Source of the DNA: Paracoccus haematequi
Lineage (GTDB): Bacteria > Pseudomonadota > Alphaproteobacteria > Rhodobacterales > Rhodobacteraceae
NCBI GenBank assembly: GCA_945881965.1
Contig: CAMCVS010000002.1
Coordinates: 248,001 to 312,000 of the forward strand
Direction of reading: 5' to 3'
DNA: 64,000 bases
Made by a program: the position numbers and the translations under genes
The notes under the pieces: generated by a model
Databases searched by the model: none
The model's input: the letters and a program-made list of their open reading frames with translations, nothing else
What the model was told of the DNA's origin: nothing
Part shown: in pieces, positions 45,771 through 55,367 of the stretch
Numbering within the stretch: the stretch's first letter is position 1
Layout: every line of letters begins with the position of its first letter

Positions 45771-46562
45771 ATGCACCCGCTTGTGACCCCCCAGATGATC
45801 GAGACATTTCAGCGCGACGGCGTGGTGCTGATCCCCGGCCTGTTTGCCGATTGGGTCGAGGTGCTGCGCGCGGGGGTCGAACGGAATATGGCCGAACCAG
45901 GGCCCTACGCTTCGGAAAACAAGAAGGATGGTGCGACGGGGCGGTTTTTCGACGATTACTGCAACTGGCAACGCATCCCCGAATTTGAAACCGTGATCCG
46001 CCAAAGCCCCGCCGCCGCTGTCGCCGCCGCGCTGATGGGGTCGCGGCAGGTGCAACTGTTTCATGATCATGTGCTGGTCAAGGAACCCGGCACGTCGATG
46101 GCGACGCCGTGGCACACCGACGGGCCATATTATTTCGTAGGCGGGCGGCAGACCGTCAGTTTCTGGTCGCCGCTGGACCCGGTGACGGACGCGGCGCTGC
46201 GCTGTGTGCCGGGATCGCACCGCTGGGAAAAGCCGGTGCTGCCGATGCGCTGGGTCAAGGAAGAGGCGTATTTCCCGAACGTGGACGATTACATGCCCGT
46301 TCCCGACCCCGAGGCCGAAGGGATGCCGATCGCTGAATGGCCGATGCAGCCCGGCGACGCGGTGGCGTTCAATTATGACACGCTGCACGGCGCGCGCGGC
46401 AATACGTCCACCACGCGGCGGCGGGCGTTTTCGCTGCGGCTGGTCGGCGATGACGCGCGCTATGTCGAACGGCCCGGCCGCACCTCGCCACCGTTTCCGG
46501 GGCATGACATGGTGCCGGGTCAGCGGTTGCGCGCGGATTGGTTCCCGGTGATCTACGGCTGA
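45771..46562 (+). CDS. Phytanoyl-CoA dioxygenase (PhyH) family protein
   Basis: A 263-residue Fe(II)/2-oxoglutarate oxygenase. The iron triad is WHTDGPYY (His, Asp) and a distal His in LHGARGN, followed by the 2OG-binding Arg (RRRAFSLRL). The N-terminus FQRDGVVLIPGLFADWVEVLR is typical. AAAGGAG before the ATG sets the start. The substrate is unknown. A bidirectional terminator follows at 46605-46630. Confidence 0.91.
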   Translation: MHPLVTPQMIETFQRDGVVLIPGLFADWVEVLRAGVERNMAEPGPYASENKKDGATGRFFDDYCNWQRIPEFETVIRQSPAAAVAAALMGSRQVQLFHDHVLVKEPGTSMATPWHTDGPYYFVGGRQTVSFWSPLDPVTDAALRCVPGSHRWEKPVLPMRWVKEEAYFPNVDDYMPVPDPEAEGMPIAEWPMQPGDAVAFNYDTLHGARGNTSTTRRRAFSLRLVGDDARYVERPGRTSPPFPGHDMVPGQRLRADWFPVIYG

Positions 46563-46604
46563 TTCGCGTGGATGGCGTGACGCAACCCGCGTCCGGCAAC
46601 GAAG

Positions 46605-46630
46605 AAGGCGGTCCGATACCGGACCGCCTT
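46605..46630. terminator. Bidirectional hairpin terminator
   Basis: Arms AAGGCGGTCCG and CGGACCGCCTT (11 bp, perfect) with an ATAC loop, placed between the convergent PhyH gene (ends 46562) and outer-membrane barrel gene (ends 46653). The A/T bases flanking the stem fit intrinsic termination in both directions, though the U-runs are short. Confidence 0.75.
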
Positions 46631-46652
46631 TGTCCCAATAATTACAGGCAGA

Positions 46653-47324
46653 TCAGAACTTGTAGGACACACCAAAGTTGATGGCGTTGGTGGTCAGACG
46701 CATCTTGACGTTGTGACCGCCGGCCAGATCGACGTTGTTCTGCGACATCACGAACTGGTATTCGCTAAAGGCAGCCCAGCGCTCGTTAATATCGTATTTC
46801 GCGCCGGCGGTAATCCGGAACGCGGGACCGGTGTATTGATAACCGAAGGTGCGGTTTACACCGTCATTGGCATCCACATGCGGCACCGCGACACCCAGAC
46901 CAAGACCGGCATAGGGCGTCAGTTTGCCCCATTTGTTGTCCCAGCGTTTCACCACGTTCGCGGTGATGATGTTGTGGCCATCGGTGAATTCGAACCGCGA
47001 AAATCCAAGTGCGGCGCGGTCGGCGTCGCTGGCATAGGCCTTTGTATGCGTCAGTTCGACGCCATAGCCCAGGCCGCCCTCTTGCCACCAGATGACGCGC
47101 GCCCCGTAATAGGGTGGCGGTTCGAACGATTTGCCTTCCCATTTTACCAGACGCGAGAACGTGCCGACGGCGGCGTTCGACCCGTTGACGCGGCTGTGCG
47201 GCAGGGTTTGCACGCCGGTATAGGCGCTGACCTCGATTTCGGCCTGGGCCTGGGCCGGGATGACGAACAGCGCTGCACCTGCGACAAACAGTGCCTGCGA
47301 CAATGCCGTGAGACGCGTAAGCAT
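46653..47324 (-). CDS. Outer-membrane beta-barrel protein
   Basis: A 223-residue small barrel. The signal peptide ends near AQAQA. The mature part EIEVSAYTGVQTLPHSRVNG is followed by alternating amphipathic strands (YGVELTHTKAYAS, GHNIITANVVKRW, YAGLGLGVAVPHVDAN) and ends in YKF, a C-terminal aromatic that targets barrels to BamA. It is typical of Rhodobacteraceae and may be a lipid A deacylase-like or adhesin-like barrel; no catalytic motif is clear. AAAGGA precedes the ATG at 47324. Confidence 0.87.
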   Translation of the reverse strand: MLTRLTALSQALFVAGAALFVIPAQAQAEIEVSAYTGVQTLPHSRVNGSNAAVGTFSRLVKWEGKSFEPPPYYGARVIWWQEGGLGYGVELTHTKAYASDADRAALGFSRFEFTDGHNIITANVVKRWDNKWGKLTPYAGLGLGVAVPHVDANDGVNRTFGYQYTGPAFRITAGAKYDINERWAAFSEYQFVMSQNNVDLAGGHNVKMRLTTNAINFGVSYKF

Positions 47325-47407
47325 GGCGTTTATCCTTTGTTGGGACCAATGCTGGATAAGGGTGTCTACGCTGTGGCGTGGCAAACAGCAAGAGCATCAC
47401 ATTCTGA

Positions 47408-47423
47408 TTATTGCATGTAATAA
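47408..47423. promoter_or_regulatory. AT-rich near-palindrome in the OMP/petA divergent region
   Basis: TTATTGCATGTAATAA (5-bp TTATT/AATAA arms) stands out in a GC-rich 234-base gap between the barrel gene (minus) and petA (plus). Size and symmetry suit a dimeric regulator. It does not fit the FnrL box (TTGAT-N4-ATCAA). The regulator is unknown. Confidence 0.35.
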
Positions 47424-47558
47424 CCGAACCGACACCCTGTGCGGAGTTGTCCGCTGGACGGACCGGCAACAAAGCGCTAGTTCAGCCTGCGAGTCGTGCA
47501 CAGGCAGGCGCGTCCCGAAATCATTGGCCCTTTGGGGCATCACAATGGAGTAACCCTC

Positions 47559-48131
47559 GTGTCCCACGCTGAAGATCATACTGGCGATCAGTCCGGAACC
47601 CGCCGCGATTTTCTGTATTACGCCACGGCTGGTGCTGGTGCGATTGCAACCGGCGCGGCCGTCTGGCCTTTGGTCAATCAGATGAATCCCTCGGCAGATG
47701 TGCAGGCCTTGGCCTCGATTCGCGTCGATGTGTCCGCCGTGGAACCCGGCACGCAGTTGACGGTGAAATGGCTGGGCAAGCCGGTGTTCATCCGCCGCCG
47801 CACCGAAGATGAAATCGCAGGCGCGCGGGCCGTGGACATCAGCGAACTGCCCGACAAGAACGCGCAGAACCGCAACAACATGGACCTGGACGCAAGCGAC
47901 CAGAACCGCACCATGGACGAAGCGGGCGAATGGCTGGTGATGATCGGCGTTTGCACCCATCTGGGCTGTGTGCCGATCGGCGACGGGGCCGGGGATTTCG
48001 GCGGATGGTTTTGCCCTTGCCACGGATCGCACTATGATCAGGCCGGCCGTATCCGCAAAGGCCCTGCACCCGAAAACCTGTGGGTGCCGGTGTCTGCATT
48101 CGAAGATGAAACAACGATCAAACTGGGCTGA
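47559..48131 (+). CDS. petA: Ubiquinol-cytochrome c reductase iron-sulfur subunit (Rieske)
   Basis: The Rieske subunit of the cytochrome bc1 complex. With the GTG at 47559 (GGAG eight bases upstream) it is 190 residues. A Tat-type N-terminal anchor [24 protein letters not shown] is followed by the cluster motifs [11 protein letters not shown] (Cys132, His134 ligands, Cys137 disulfide) and CPCHGSHYD (Cys152, His155 ligands, Cys154 disulfide). It is the first gene of petABC; the 21 residues between 47496 and 47559 do not match the family. Confidence 0.97.
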   Translation: MSHAEDHTGDQSGTRRDFLYYATAGAGAIATGAAVWPLVNQMNPSADVQALASIRVDVSAVEPGTQLTVKWLGKPVFIRRRTEDEIAGARAVDISELPDKNAQNRNNMDLDASDQNRTMDEAGEWLVMIGVCTHLGCVPIGDGAGDFGGWFCPCHGSHYDQAGRIRKGPAPENLWVPVSAFEDETTIKLG

Positions 48132-48142
48132 GGACCGAAGCG

Positions 48143-49477
48143 ATGGCTGGCATTCCGCACGACCACTACGAACCGAAATCCGGCGCTGCAAAGTGGCTTT
48201 ACGCGCGCCTGCCCATCGTCGGGCTGGCCTATGACACGTTGATGCTGCCGACACCGAAGAACCTGAACTGGATGTGGATCTGGGGCATCGTTCTGACCTT
48301 CTGTCTGGCGTTGCAGATCATCACCGGCATCGTTCTGGTGATGCACTACACCCCGCATGTCGATTATGCGTTCTCGTCGGTGGAACACATCATGCGCAAC
48401 GTTAATGGCGGACACATGCTGCGCTATCTGCATGCCAACGGGGCCTCGTTGTTCTTTGTCGCCGTTTACCTGCACATCTTCCGTGGGCTGTATTACGGCA
48501 GCTACAAGGCCCCGCGCGAAGTGACCTGGATCATCGGGATGCTGATCTATCTGGCGATGATGGCGACCGCCTTCATGGGTTATGTGCTGCCCTGGGGGCA
48601 GATGTCGTTCTGGGGTGCCACGGTGATCACCGGCCTGTTCGGCGCGATCCCTTTCATCGGACCTGACATCCAGACCTGGCTACTGGGCGGACCGGCGGTG
48701 GACAATGCCACGCTGAACCGCTTCTTCAGCCTGCATTACCTGCTGCCTTTCGTGATCGCCGCGCTGGTCGCGGTGCACATCTGGGCCTTCCACACCACCG
48801 GCAACAACAACCCCACGGGCGTCGAAGTGCGCCGCACCTCGAAAGCCGAGGCTGAAAAGGACACGCTGCCCTTCTGGCCCTACTTCGTGATCAAGGACTT
48901 GTTCGCGCTGGCCATCGTGCTGCTGGTGTTCTTTGCCATCGTCGGCTTCATGCCCAACTATCTGGGCCACCCCGACAACTACCTCGAAGCCAACGCGCTT
49001 TCCACGCCCGCCCACATCGTGCCGGAATGGTATTTCCTGCCGTTCTACGCGATCCTGCGCGCCTTTACCGGCGATGTCTGGGTGGTGATGCTGACCGAAT
49101 GGGTCACCTTCGGCATCGTTGACGCCAAGTTCTTTGGTGTTCTGGCGATGTTCGGCGCGATTGCCGTGCTGGCGCTGGCCCCGTGGCTGGACACGTCGTC
49201 GGTGCGGTCGGGCCGCTATCGCCCAATGTTCAAATGGTACTTCTGGATCCTCGTCGTGGATTTCGTGGTGCTGACCTGGGTGGGTGCGATGCCGACCGAG
49301 GGCATCTATCCCACCATCTCGCTGATCGCGTCGGCCTATTGGTTCGCCTATTTCCTGATCATCCTGCCGCTGCTGGGTGTGATCGAAAAGCCGCTGACGC
49401 CGCCCGCGACCATCGAGGACGACTTCAACGCCCATTACGAACCCAAGGCCTCTGGCCTGGCGCAGCCGGCCGAATGA
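48143..49477 (+). CDS. petB: Cytochrome b of the bc1 complex
   Basis: A 444-residue cytochrome b, with about eight membrane helices, carrying hemes bL and bH and the Qo and Qi quinol sites. GNPs such as the [23 protein letters not shown] region, heme-ligand helices ([24 protein letters not shown]) and the Qo motif PEWY in [12 protein letters not shown] are present. It lies 11 bases after petA, a classic fbcFBC arrangement. Confidence 0.98.
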   Translation: MAGIPHDHYEPKSGAAKWLYARLPIVGLAYDTLMLPTPKNLNWMWIWGIVLTFCLALQIITGIVLVMHYTPHVDYAFSSVEHIMRNVNGGHMLRYLHANGASLFFVAVYLHIFRGLYYGSYKAPREVTWIIGMLIYLAMMATAFMGYVLPWGQMSFWGATVITGLFGAIPFIGPDIQTWLLGGPAVDNATLNRFFSLHYLLPFVIAALVAVHIWAFHTTGNNNPTGVEVRRTSKAEAEKDTLPFWPYFVIKDLFALAIVLLVFFAIVGFMPNYLGHPDNYLEANALSTPAHIVPEWYFLPFYAILRAFTGDVWVVMLTEWVTFGIVDAKFFGVLAMFGAIAVLALAPWLDTSSVRSGRYRPMFKWYFWILVVDFVVLTWVGAMPTEGIYPTISLIASAYWFAYFLIILPLLGVIEKPLTPPATIEDDFNAHYEPKASGLAQPAE

Positions 49478-49491
49478 GAGAGGGCAGGACC

Positions 49492-50343
49492 ATGTTGAAA
49501 CATTTTGCGATCTCTGCCGCGACCGTATTGTCCCTTTCGGGGGCAGCACTGGCCGCAGGGGCAGAAACCCACATCGAGGACGTCGCCTTTTCGTTCGAAG
49601 GCCCGTTCGGCGCCTATGACCAGTTCCAGTTGCAGCGCGGGCTTCAGGTGTTCACCGAGGTATGCTCGGCCTGCCACGGTCTGAAATATGTGCCGATCCG
49701 CACGCTGGCGGACGAGGGCGGCCCCGGTTTGCCCGAGGATCAGGTGCGCGCCTATGCGGCATCGCTGACCGAGATCACCGATGCCGATACCGGCGAGGAC
49801 CGTCCGCGCACGCCCGCCGACCACTTCCCGGTGTCGAGTCTGGAAAACGCGCCGGACCTGTCGTTGATGGCCAAGGCGCGCGCCGGTTTCCACGGGCCCT
49901 ATGGCACCGGCCTGTCGCAGCTGATCAATGGCATGGGGGGCGCGGAATACATCGCCTCGCTGTTGTCCAGCTATGCAGAAAACCCGGCCTGTGCGCCCGA
50001 TGGCATCGAAGGCTTCTATTACAACACAGCCTTTGCAGCGGGCGGTGTCCCCGATAGCTGCAAGGACGAGCATGGCAAATCCACCGTGCCCGGAAGCTGG
50101 ATCGCGATGAACCCGCCGATCGAAGACGGATCGGTTGAATATGCCGATGGGCACGACAACTCCAAGCACCACATCGCCGAAGACGTCGCAGCCTTTCTGA
50201 TGTGGACGGCTGAACCCAAGATGATGGCGCGCAAGCAGTCGGGCTTTGTCGCCGTAATCTTCCTGTCGGTGCTGGCGGTGCTGTTGTATCTGACCAACAA
50301 ACAGCTTTGGGCCCCGGTCAAGCGCCGCGCCAAGTCGGCCTGA
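49492..50343 (+). CDS. petC: Cytochrome c1
   Basis: A 283-residue cytochrome c1 that passes electrons from the Rieske centre to cytochrome c. A Sec signal peptide (about residues 1-24) precedes the heme motif CSACH (Cys58, Cys61, His62), GLKYVPIR, and a C-terminal membrane anchor ([21 protein letters not shown]). AGGA before the ATG at 49492 supports the start. It follows petB by 14 bases and is closed by a strong terminator. Confidence 0.97.
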   Translation: MLKHFAISAATVLSLSGAALAAGAETHIEDVAFSFEGPFGAYDQFQLQRGLQVFTEVCSACHGLKYVPIRTLADEGGPGLPEDQVRAYAASLTEITDADTGEDRPRTPADHFPVSSLENAPDLSLMAKARAGFHGPYGTGLSQLINGMGGAEYIASLLSSYAENPACAPDGIEGFYYNTAFAAGGVPDSCKDEHGKSTVPGSWIAMNPPIEDGSVEYADGHDNSKHHIAEDVAAFLMWTAEPKMMARKQSGFVAVIFLSVLAVLLYLTNKQLWAPVKRRAKSA

Positions 50344-50358
50344 CCCGAACGATTTCGC

Positions 50359-50392
50359 AAAACCCCGTCCGGTCACGCCGGGCGGGGTTTTT
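50359..50392 (+). terminator. Rho-independent terminator of petABC
   Basis: The arms CCCCGTCCGG and CCGGGCGGGG (one G-U) with a TCACG loop are preceded by four A and followed by five T. It lies 16 bases after petC. The A-run makes it usable from the thiQ side as well. Confidence 0.92.
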
Positions 50393-51084
50393 CATTGTCC
50401 CAACCAGGCCCGCAAGGCGGGCGGCGGGTCCGCAAACAGCGCGTCGGTGGCCATCGGGGCCGCTGCCTGCCCCTCGCTGACCAGCACTGTCAACGGCAGC
50501 GCGCGCGCCTCGGTCGCGTCGTGCGTGACGAGCAGCAACGTCGCACCGATATCCTGCGCGATGTGGCGCACCAACCCCAACATCTCGCGCCGCAGGGCAG
50601 GACCAAGCGCGGCAAACGGCTCGTCCAGCAGGATCAACGGGCGCTGCTGCACCAACACCCGCGCGATGGCGACGCGCCCCTGTTGCCCGCCTGACAGTTG
50701 CGCGGGCCGCCGCGTGGCGAAGCCTTCCAGCCCGACCTGCGCCAAGGCCGCGGTGACCTGCGCCCGCCCCGCCGCAGATAACCGACCCGAAGGGGCCAGC
50801 CCCAACGCCACATTGTCGAAGGCGGTCAGATGCGGGAACAGGTTGTTGTCCTGAAACAGCATCGCCATCGGGCGCAGGCCGGGACGTAGCCGTGTGATGT
50901 CGCGGCCTTGCCACAGGATCGCGCCTGCGGACAGATCCTCGAAACCGGCGATAGCAGCCAACAGCGTGGATTTGCCCGCGCCGGACGGGCCGATGATGGC
51001 CACCTCTGCGCCCTGCGGCAGATGCCAATCCGCCGTCAGGGTGAAATCGGGATAGCGCAGAACCACGCCGCGCAGGTCAAGCAT
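50392..51084 (-). CDS. thiQ: Thiamine ABC transporter ATP-binding protein
   Basis: A 230-residue ATPase with Walker A GPSGAGKST, Q-loop MLFQDNNLFPHLT, signature LSGGQQGRVAIARVL, Walker B LILLDEPFAALG and switch His LVTHDATEA. The order thiB-thiP-thiQ and the upstream TPP riboswitch identify it as the thiamine/TPP importer ATPase. It overlaps thiP by eight bases. Confidence 0.95.
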   Translation of the reverse strand: MLDLRGVVLRYPDFTLTADWHLPQGAEVAIIGPSGAGKSTLLAAIAGFEDLSAGAILWQGRDITRLRPGLRPMAMLFQDNNLFPHLTAFDNVALGLAPSGRLSAAGRAQVTAALAQVGLEGFATRRPAQLSGGQQGRVAIARVLVQQRPLILLDEPFAALGPALRREMLGLVRHIAQDIGATLLLVTHDATEARALPLTVLVSEGQAAAPMATDALFADPPPALRAWLGQ

Positions 51085-52606
51085 CGCGTGTCACCCGTTC
51101 ACAGGCCCAGAACAATGTCAGGCTGATCGCCACCAGTACCAGCGCCGCCGCCGCCGCTGCATCGCTGCGATAGCTGCCCATCAGGCGCATCACCTGCAAC
51201 GGCAGGGTGGCGCGGTCGGCGTCGGCAAACAGCGCGATGACCCCCAAGTCCCCCATCGCCAGCGCGGCCGCCACCCCCGCCGCCAAACCGATGGCAGGGC
51301 GCAACGCGGGCCAGAGGATACGCGCGAACCAGATGCCGCGCGACAGCCCCAACGACGCGGCCAGCCTGCCGTGATCGGCCACCGCCTGCTGCAAGCGTGG
51401 CAAGATCAGCCGCAGGGCAAAGGGCAGCGCCGCCAGCGTATTGGCCAGGACTGTGGCGGGCAGGGCCAGCGCTTCGGGGGAAAGCCGCGGATAAACCAAC
51501 AGGAACAGCCCCGTGCCCAGCACCAGAGGCGACAGCGCCAACCCCGGCAGCGCGGTGATTTCCAGCAGCGGGAACCGCAGCGCCGCGAGGGCGATGCCGC
51601 CCGCCATGATCACCACCAACGCCGCGACCACGACGGACAGTGTCACCGACAGCGCTGCCGCGCGCCAGACCGATGGTGGCAAATCAACAACCCCCGGCGC
51701 ACCGCGCAGCAGCACGGCCACCAAGGGGGCGCTCAGAAACAGCGCGGCGATGGTTATGATGGCGGCGTCAAAACCCCTTCCGCCGCCCCAATGCCGCAGC
51801 ACGCGTCCGCGTGATGCCTCTGCTTGCGCAGCGGGCACCAACCACAGCGCCACCAGACCCGCCGTGCCGACGAGTGTCAGTTGCAACAGCCCCAGAACCG
51901 CCGCCCGGTCTGGCGCAAAATCGAACCGGAACGCCTGATAGATCGCCAGTTCCAGCGTGGTCGCCCCCGGACCGCCGCCAAGGATCAGCGCGACGGAAAA
52001 GCTGGACAGGCACAGGGTGAACACCACCACCGCCGCACCGGGCAGCACCGCGCGCAGCATCGGCCCCTCGATATGGGCAAATCGTGCCCGGGGCGTCAGC
52101 GCAAGCGATTCCGCCATGCGCAGCCGTTCCGCCGGGATCGCTTGCCAGCCTTGCAACAGCATCCGCGTCACCAGCGGCAGGTTGAAGAACAGATGCGCCA
52201 GCAGGATGCCTTGCAATCCATAGGGCGACAGCGCGGGCAGGCCCACCGCCGCCAACCCCGCATTGATCCAGCCGTTGCGGCCAAACACCGCCAGCAGGCC
52301 CAGCACCCCCGCGATCACCGGCAGCACAAACGGCACGCCCAGCAACAGCACCAACGCGTCGCGCCCCGGAAACCGCCGCCGCGCCAAGGCGCGGGCCAAG
52401 GGTATGGCGCAGATCAGGCTCAGCAAGGTGGACAGAACCGCCTGCCACAGCGTGAACCGCAGTGCCGCCCAATCGGCGGGGCCGGGGGCCGCCGTTCCCG
52501 CCCGCGCCAGAAGTGCGGCCAAGGGGGCGGTGACGGCCAGCGCCACCAGCGCCGCCAGCACCAGCCCCGGCCACACCGGCGTCAGCGGGCCAGCGCGGCG
52601 CGCCAT
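51077..52606 (-). CDS. thiP: Thiamine/thiamine pyrophosphate ABC transporter permease
   Basis: A 509-residue two-fold permease with about 12 membrane segments and two EAA-like loops (AESLALTPRARFAHIEGPMLRA and a second near AASLGLSRGIWFARILWPALRP). This matches the fused ThiP type. It overlaps thiB by 25 bases and thiQ by 8, so the operon is tightly coupled. Confidence 0.94.
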   Translation of the reverse strand: MARRAGPLTPVWPGLVLAALVALAVTAPLAALLARAGTAAPGPADWAALRFTLWQAVLSTLLSLICAIPLARALARRRFPGRDALVLLLGVPFVLPVIAGVLGLLAVFGRNGWINAGLAAVGLPALSPYGLQGILLAHLFFNLPLVTRMLLQGWQAIPAERLRMAESLALTPRARFAHIEGPMLRAVLPGAAVVVFTLCLSSFSVALILGGGPGATTLELAIYQAFRFDFAPDRAAVLGLLQLTLVGTAGLVALWLVPAAQAEASRGRVLRHWGGGRGFDAAIITIAALFLSAPLVAVLLRGAPGVVDLPPSVWRAAALSVTLSVVVAALVVIMAGGIALAALRFPLLEITALPGLALSPLVLGTGLFLLVYPRLSPEALALPATVLANTLAALPFALRLILPRLQQAVADHGRLAASLGLSRGIWFARILWPALRPAIGLAAGVAAALAMGDLGVIALFADADRATLPLQVMRLMGSYRSDAAAAAALVLVAISLTLFWACERVTRDA

Positions 52607-53553
52607 TCTTCCACCGCTGCATCCCGCGCGGCCTGCGCGTCATCGGCGGACAGCAACAGCGATGTTGCAGGCTGGATCATCGCCGCGAACCCGTCGGGCA
52701 GCGCCGTTTCCGTCGCCGGATACATCCAGTTCGTCGTTGGGATCACGTCCTGAAACGCGGGCGACAGCATGAATTGCAGGAACCGGTCCGCCAGCGCCGG
52801 TTGATCCGTTCCTGCCAGCTTGCCTGCCACCTCGACCTGCAGGTAATGGCCTTCGGTGAAGGGCAACGCCACCTTGCCGGCGTCGCTTTCCGCAATCAGG
52901 TGATAGGCGGGCGAGGTGGTGTAGGACAGCACCAGATCCGCCTCGCCTTCCAGGAACAGGCCATAGGCCTCGGACCATCCGGGGGTGACGGTCACGATAT
53001 TGTCGGCCAAGTCCGCCCAGATCGCCCCCGCCTGATCGCCATAGGCCGCCTTGACCCACATCACGAGGCCCAATCCGGGGGTGGAGGATCGGGGGTCTTG
53101 TATGACGATCTTCAGGTCGCTGGCCGCCAGCGCCTTGAAATCCGTGGGGTAATCGCGGCCCGCATTGCCCACGAACGCGAACCAGCCCCAATCGAAGGGC
53201 AGGAAATTGGGATCGTTCCATGCGACAGGCAGCGCCAGTTTTGGCGTCGCCCCATGCGGCGCGAACAGCCCCGTGGCGGTGGCCGCCGCCGTCAGGTTGG
53301 TGTCAAGGCCCAGCACGATATCGGCCTCGCTCGCCGTGCCTTCCAGTTGCAGGCGCGCGAGCAGCGCCGCGCCATCGCCCGCGCCGACAAACCGCAGGTC
53401 GCAGGCGCAGTCCGCCTCGAAGGCCTTTTCCACAGCGGGGCCGGGGCCCCATTCGGACACGAAACTGTCGTAAGTCAGCACAGTCAGAACGGGTGTATCC
53501 GCCAGCGCCATGCTGGACAGAAACAGGCCCGGAACAAGAGACAGGTAACGCAT
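52582..53553 (-). CDS. thiB: Thiamine-binding periplasmic protein
   Basis: A 323-residue binding protein: signal peptide to about ALA (residue 19), then VLTVLTYDSFVSEWGPGPAVEKAFE, ADIVLGLDTNLTAAA and VIPTTNWMYPAT, as in ThiB. GGAGG five bases before the ATG at 53553 fixes the start. The TPP riboswitch ends 51 bases upstream, so thiamine status controls the operon. Confidence 0.95.
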   Translation of the reverse strand: MRYLSLVPGLFLSSMALADTPVLTVLTYDSFVSEWGPGPAVEKAFEADCACDLRFVGAGDGAALLARLQLEGTASEADIVLGLDTNLTAAATATGLFAPHGATPKLALPVAWNDPNFLPFDWGWFAFVGNAGRDYPTDFKALAASDLKIVIQDPRSSTPGLGLVMWVKAAYGDQAGAIWADLADNIVTVTPGWSEAYGLFLEGEADLVLSYTTSPAYHLIAESDAGKVALPFTEGHYLQVEVAGKLAGTDQPALADRFLQFMLSPAFQDVIPTTNWMYPATETALPDGFAAMIQPATSLLLSADDAQAARDAAVEEWRAALAR

Positions 53554-53604
53554 GTCATCCTCCAATGTTCACGGGGGACAGGATGGCAATGCGTGGGCCA
53601 GACC

Positions 53605-53680
53605 TTCCCTCCGCCGGTGTTAACCGGATCAGGTTCAACGGGTTCGCGGATGCGTCTCAGCCCTTCCGGGCACCCCGAGG
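53605..53680 (-). promoter_or_regulatory. TPP riboswitch (thi box)
   Basis: On the minus strand the aptamer reads CTCGGGGTGCCC...GGGCTGAGA...GAACCTGATC...GGTTAACACCGG...GGAGGGA, the conserved TPP-riboswitch elements in order. Downstream, CATCCT (53580-53585) can pair with AGGATG (53556-53561), which includes part of the thiB ribosome site. That fits repression of translation when TPP is bound; the pairing is my inference. Confidence 0.96.
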
Positions 53681-53790
53681 TGACGATGAAGCTAGGACTG
53701 TTACAATCGCGGGGCAAGGGCAAATCTGGGGGCAAATCCGCTTGAGGGGGTCGCGCCCTGTCGGTATCGACAGCGCAAAGGAGACTGCGA

Positions 53791-54903
53791 ATGTCGTTCA
53801 ACACCTTCGGTCACATCTTCCGCGTCACCACCTGGGGCGAAAGCCACGGCCCTGCCTTAGGCGCGACGGTGGATGGCGTGCCGCCGGGGGTGCCGGTATC
53901 AGAGGCTGCGTTGCAGCACTGGATGGACCGCCGCAAGCCGGGGCAAAGCCGCTATACCACGCAGCGGCAGGAGCCCGATCTGGTGCGCATCCTATCGGGC
54001 ACATACGATGGCCAAACCACGGGCACGCCGGTGCAGGTGATGATCGAGAACATGGATCAACGGTCCAAGGATTACGGCAATATCGTCGATACCTTTCGCC
54101 CCGGTCACGCCGACATCACCTATTGGCAGAAATACGGCATCCGCGACCCGCGCGGCGGGGGCCGGTCCAGCGCCCGCGAGACGGCGGCGCGGGTGGCGGC
54201 GGGGGGTATTGCGCGGGCGGCGTTGGCGGTGTTGGCGCCATCGGTCGAAATCACCGGCTACATGGTGCAGATGGGCGCGCATGCGATTGACCGCGCGCGG
54301 TTCGATGCCGCGCAGATCGAGGCGAACCCGTTCTGGTGCCCCGATGCCGTGATGGCGGATGAATGGGCGGCCTATCTGGACGGCCTGCGCAAGGACGGCA
54401 ATTCCGTTGGCGCGGTGATCGAGGTGGTGGCGCGCGGCGTGCCCGCCGGTCTGGGCGCGCCGATCTATGGCAAGCTGGACGCGGATCTGGCCGCCGCGAT
54501 GATGTCGATCAACGCGGTCAAGGGCGTGGAAATCGGCGATGGCATGGCGGCCGCCGCGCTGACCGGCGTGGACAATGCGGACGAGATCAGCATGGGCCCC
54601 GATGGCCCGGTCTATGCGTCCAACCACGCGGGCGGCATCCTGGGCGGGATCAGCACCGGGCAGGATGTGGTGGTGCGGTTCGCCGTAAAACCCACCAGTT
54701 CCATCCTGACGCCCCGCGCGTCGATCACGCGGGACGGCGCACCGACCGAGGTTGTGACCAAAGGCCGCCATGACCCCTGCGTCGGTATCCGCGCGGTGCC
54801 TGTGGGCGAGGCGATGCTGGCCTGCGTGATCCTTGACCACATCCTGTTGCAGCGCGGCCATGTCGGCGGCGCGGTCGGCGAGTTGCGCGGGCGGATCGGC
54901 TAG
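53791..54903 (+). CDS. aroC: Chorismate synthase
   Basis: A 370-residue chorismate synthase, the last step of the shikimate pathway: EPSP to chorismate with reduced FMN. Signatures: [67 protein letters not shown] and the C-terminal [28 protein letters not shown] before the ATG sets the start. Its TAG shares CTAG with the end of the convergent HEPN pseudogene. Confidence 0.97.
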   Translation: MSFNTFGHIFRVTTWGESHGPALGATVDGVPPGVPVSEAALQHWMDRRKPGQSRYTTQRQEPDLVRILSGTYDGQTTGTPVQVMIENMDQRSKDYGNIVDTFRPGHADITYWQKYGIRDPRGGGRSSARETAARVAAGGIARAALAVLAPSVEITGYMVQMGAHAIDRARFDAAQIEANPFWCPDAVMADEWAAYLDGLRKDGNSVGAVIEVVARGVPAGLGAPIYGKLDADLAAAMMSINAVKGVEIGDGMAAAALTGVDNADEISMGPDGPVYASNHAGGILGGISTGQDVVVRFAVKPTSSILTPRASITRDGAPTEVVTKGRHDPCVGIRAVPVGEAMLACVILDHILLQRGHVGGAVGELRGRIG

Positions 54904-55367
54904 GGTCTGTTGCCCTTCAGCACGATGAATGCGGCAAAGGCCCGACGGTCCTTCACTGGGCACTTCTTGAAAGCCCGGATTGATTCTTCTGTTCGGTCAA
55001 TCAAATTTAGTACTTCTGATCGCGCGAAACGCGCATGCGGGTCATAGTCCGCGCGATGGCGCTCTTCCTAGGCTTCAACAAAAATCGCGCCAAAATCCTC
55101 GATGTCTTTCGGGAACTTCCGCAGGATGCTGTCCTTGCAGCGCGCTTTGGCAAATCCATGCTCCACTGACCGATATGTCTGCGTCCAAGCTGAACGCGAA
55201 CGATCCGACCCCGAAGTTCCGATCAGACAATCGGCGACATTCCGACACATCATATGGAACAGCGCATAGTATGCAGTGCTGACGGAGCGGCATAGATCGG
55301 ATTGTCGTGGTTGTCTGCCGCGCTGGGCCAGATGCCGTGCCGTGCCGATCAAGTCTTCGGATTTCAG
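54900..55367 (-). pseudogene. HEPN-family gene with in-frame amber stop
   Basis: The first 99 codons give a HEPN-type protein (SVSTAYYALFHMM) ending IEDFGAIFVEA at a TAG (55068-55070). Past that TAG the same frame continues for 55 more residues starting EERHRADYDPHARFARSE and RRAFAAF to a TAG at 54900-54902, for 155 residues in all. That tail matches my recollection of intact relatives (FxxLQxxRHxADYDP), with TAG where Gln (CAG) is expected. So a single C-to-T change probably broke the gene. Start is CTG at 55365-55367, overlapping the upstream stop, or TTG at 55350-55352. GC is low (23 of 60 bases from 54961). Confidence 0.75.

Noticed and set aside
53982-54963. Minus-strand frame of 323 codons antisense to aroC
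   Set aside because: AroC motifs are intact on the plus strand; the antisense product has no domain.
54900-55067. Ordinary intergenic sequence after a naturally short HEPN protein
   Set aside because: The frame stays open for 55 codons past the TAG with family-like content, so a nonsense mutation explains it better.
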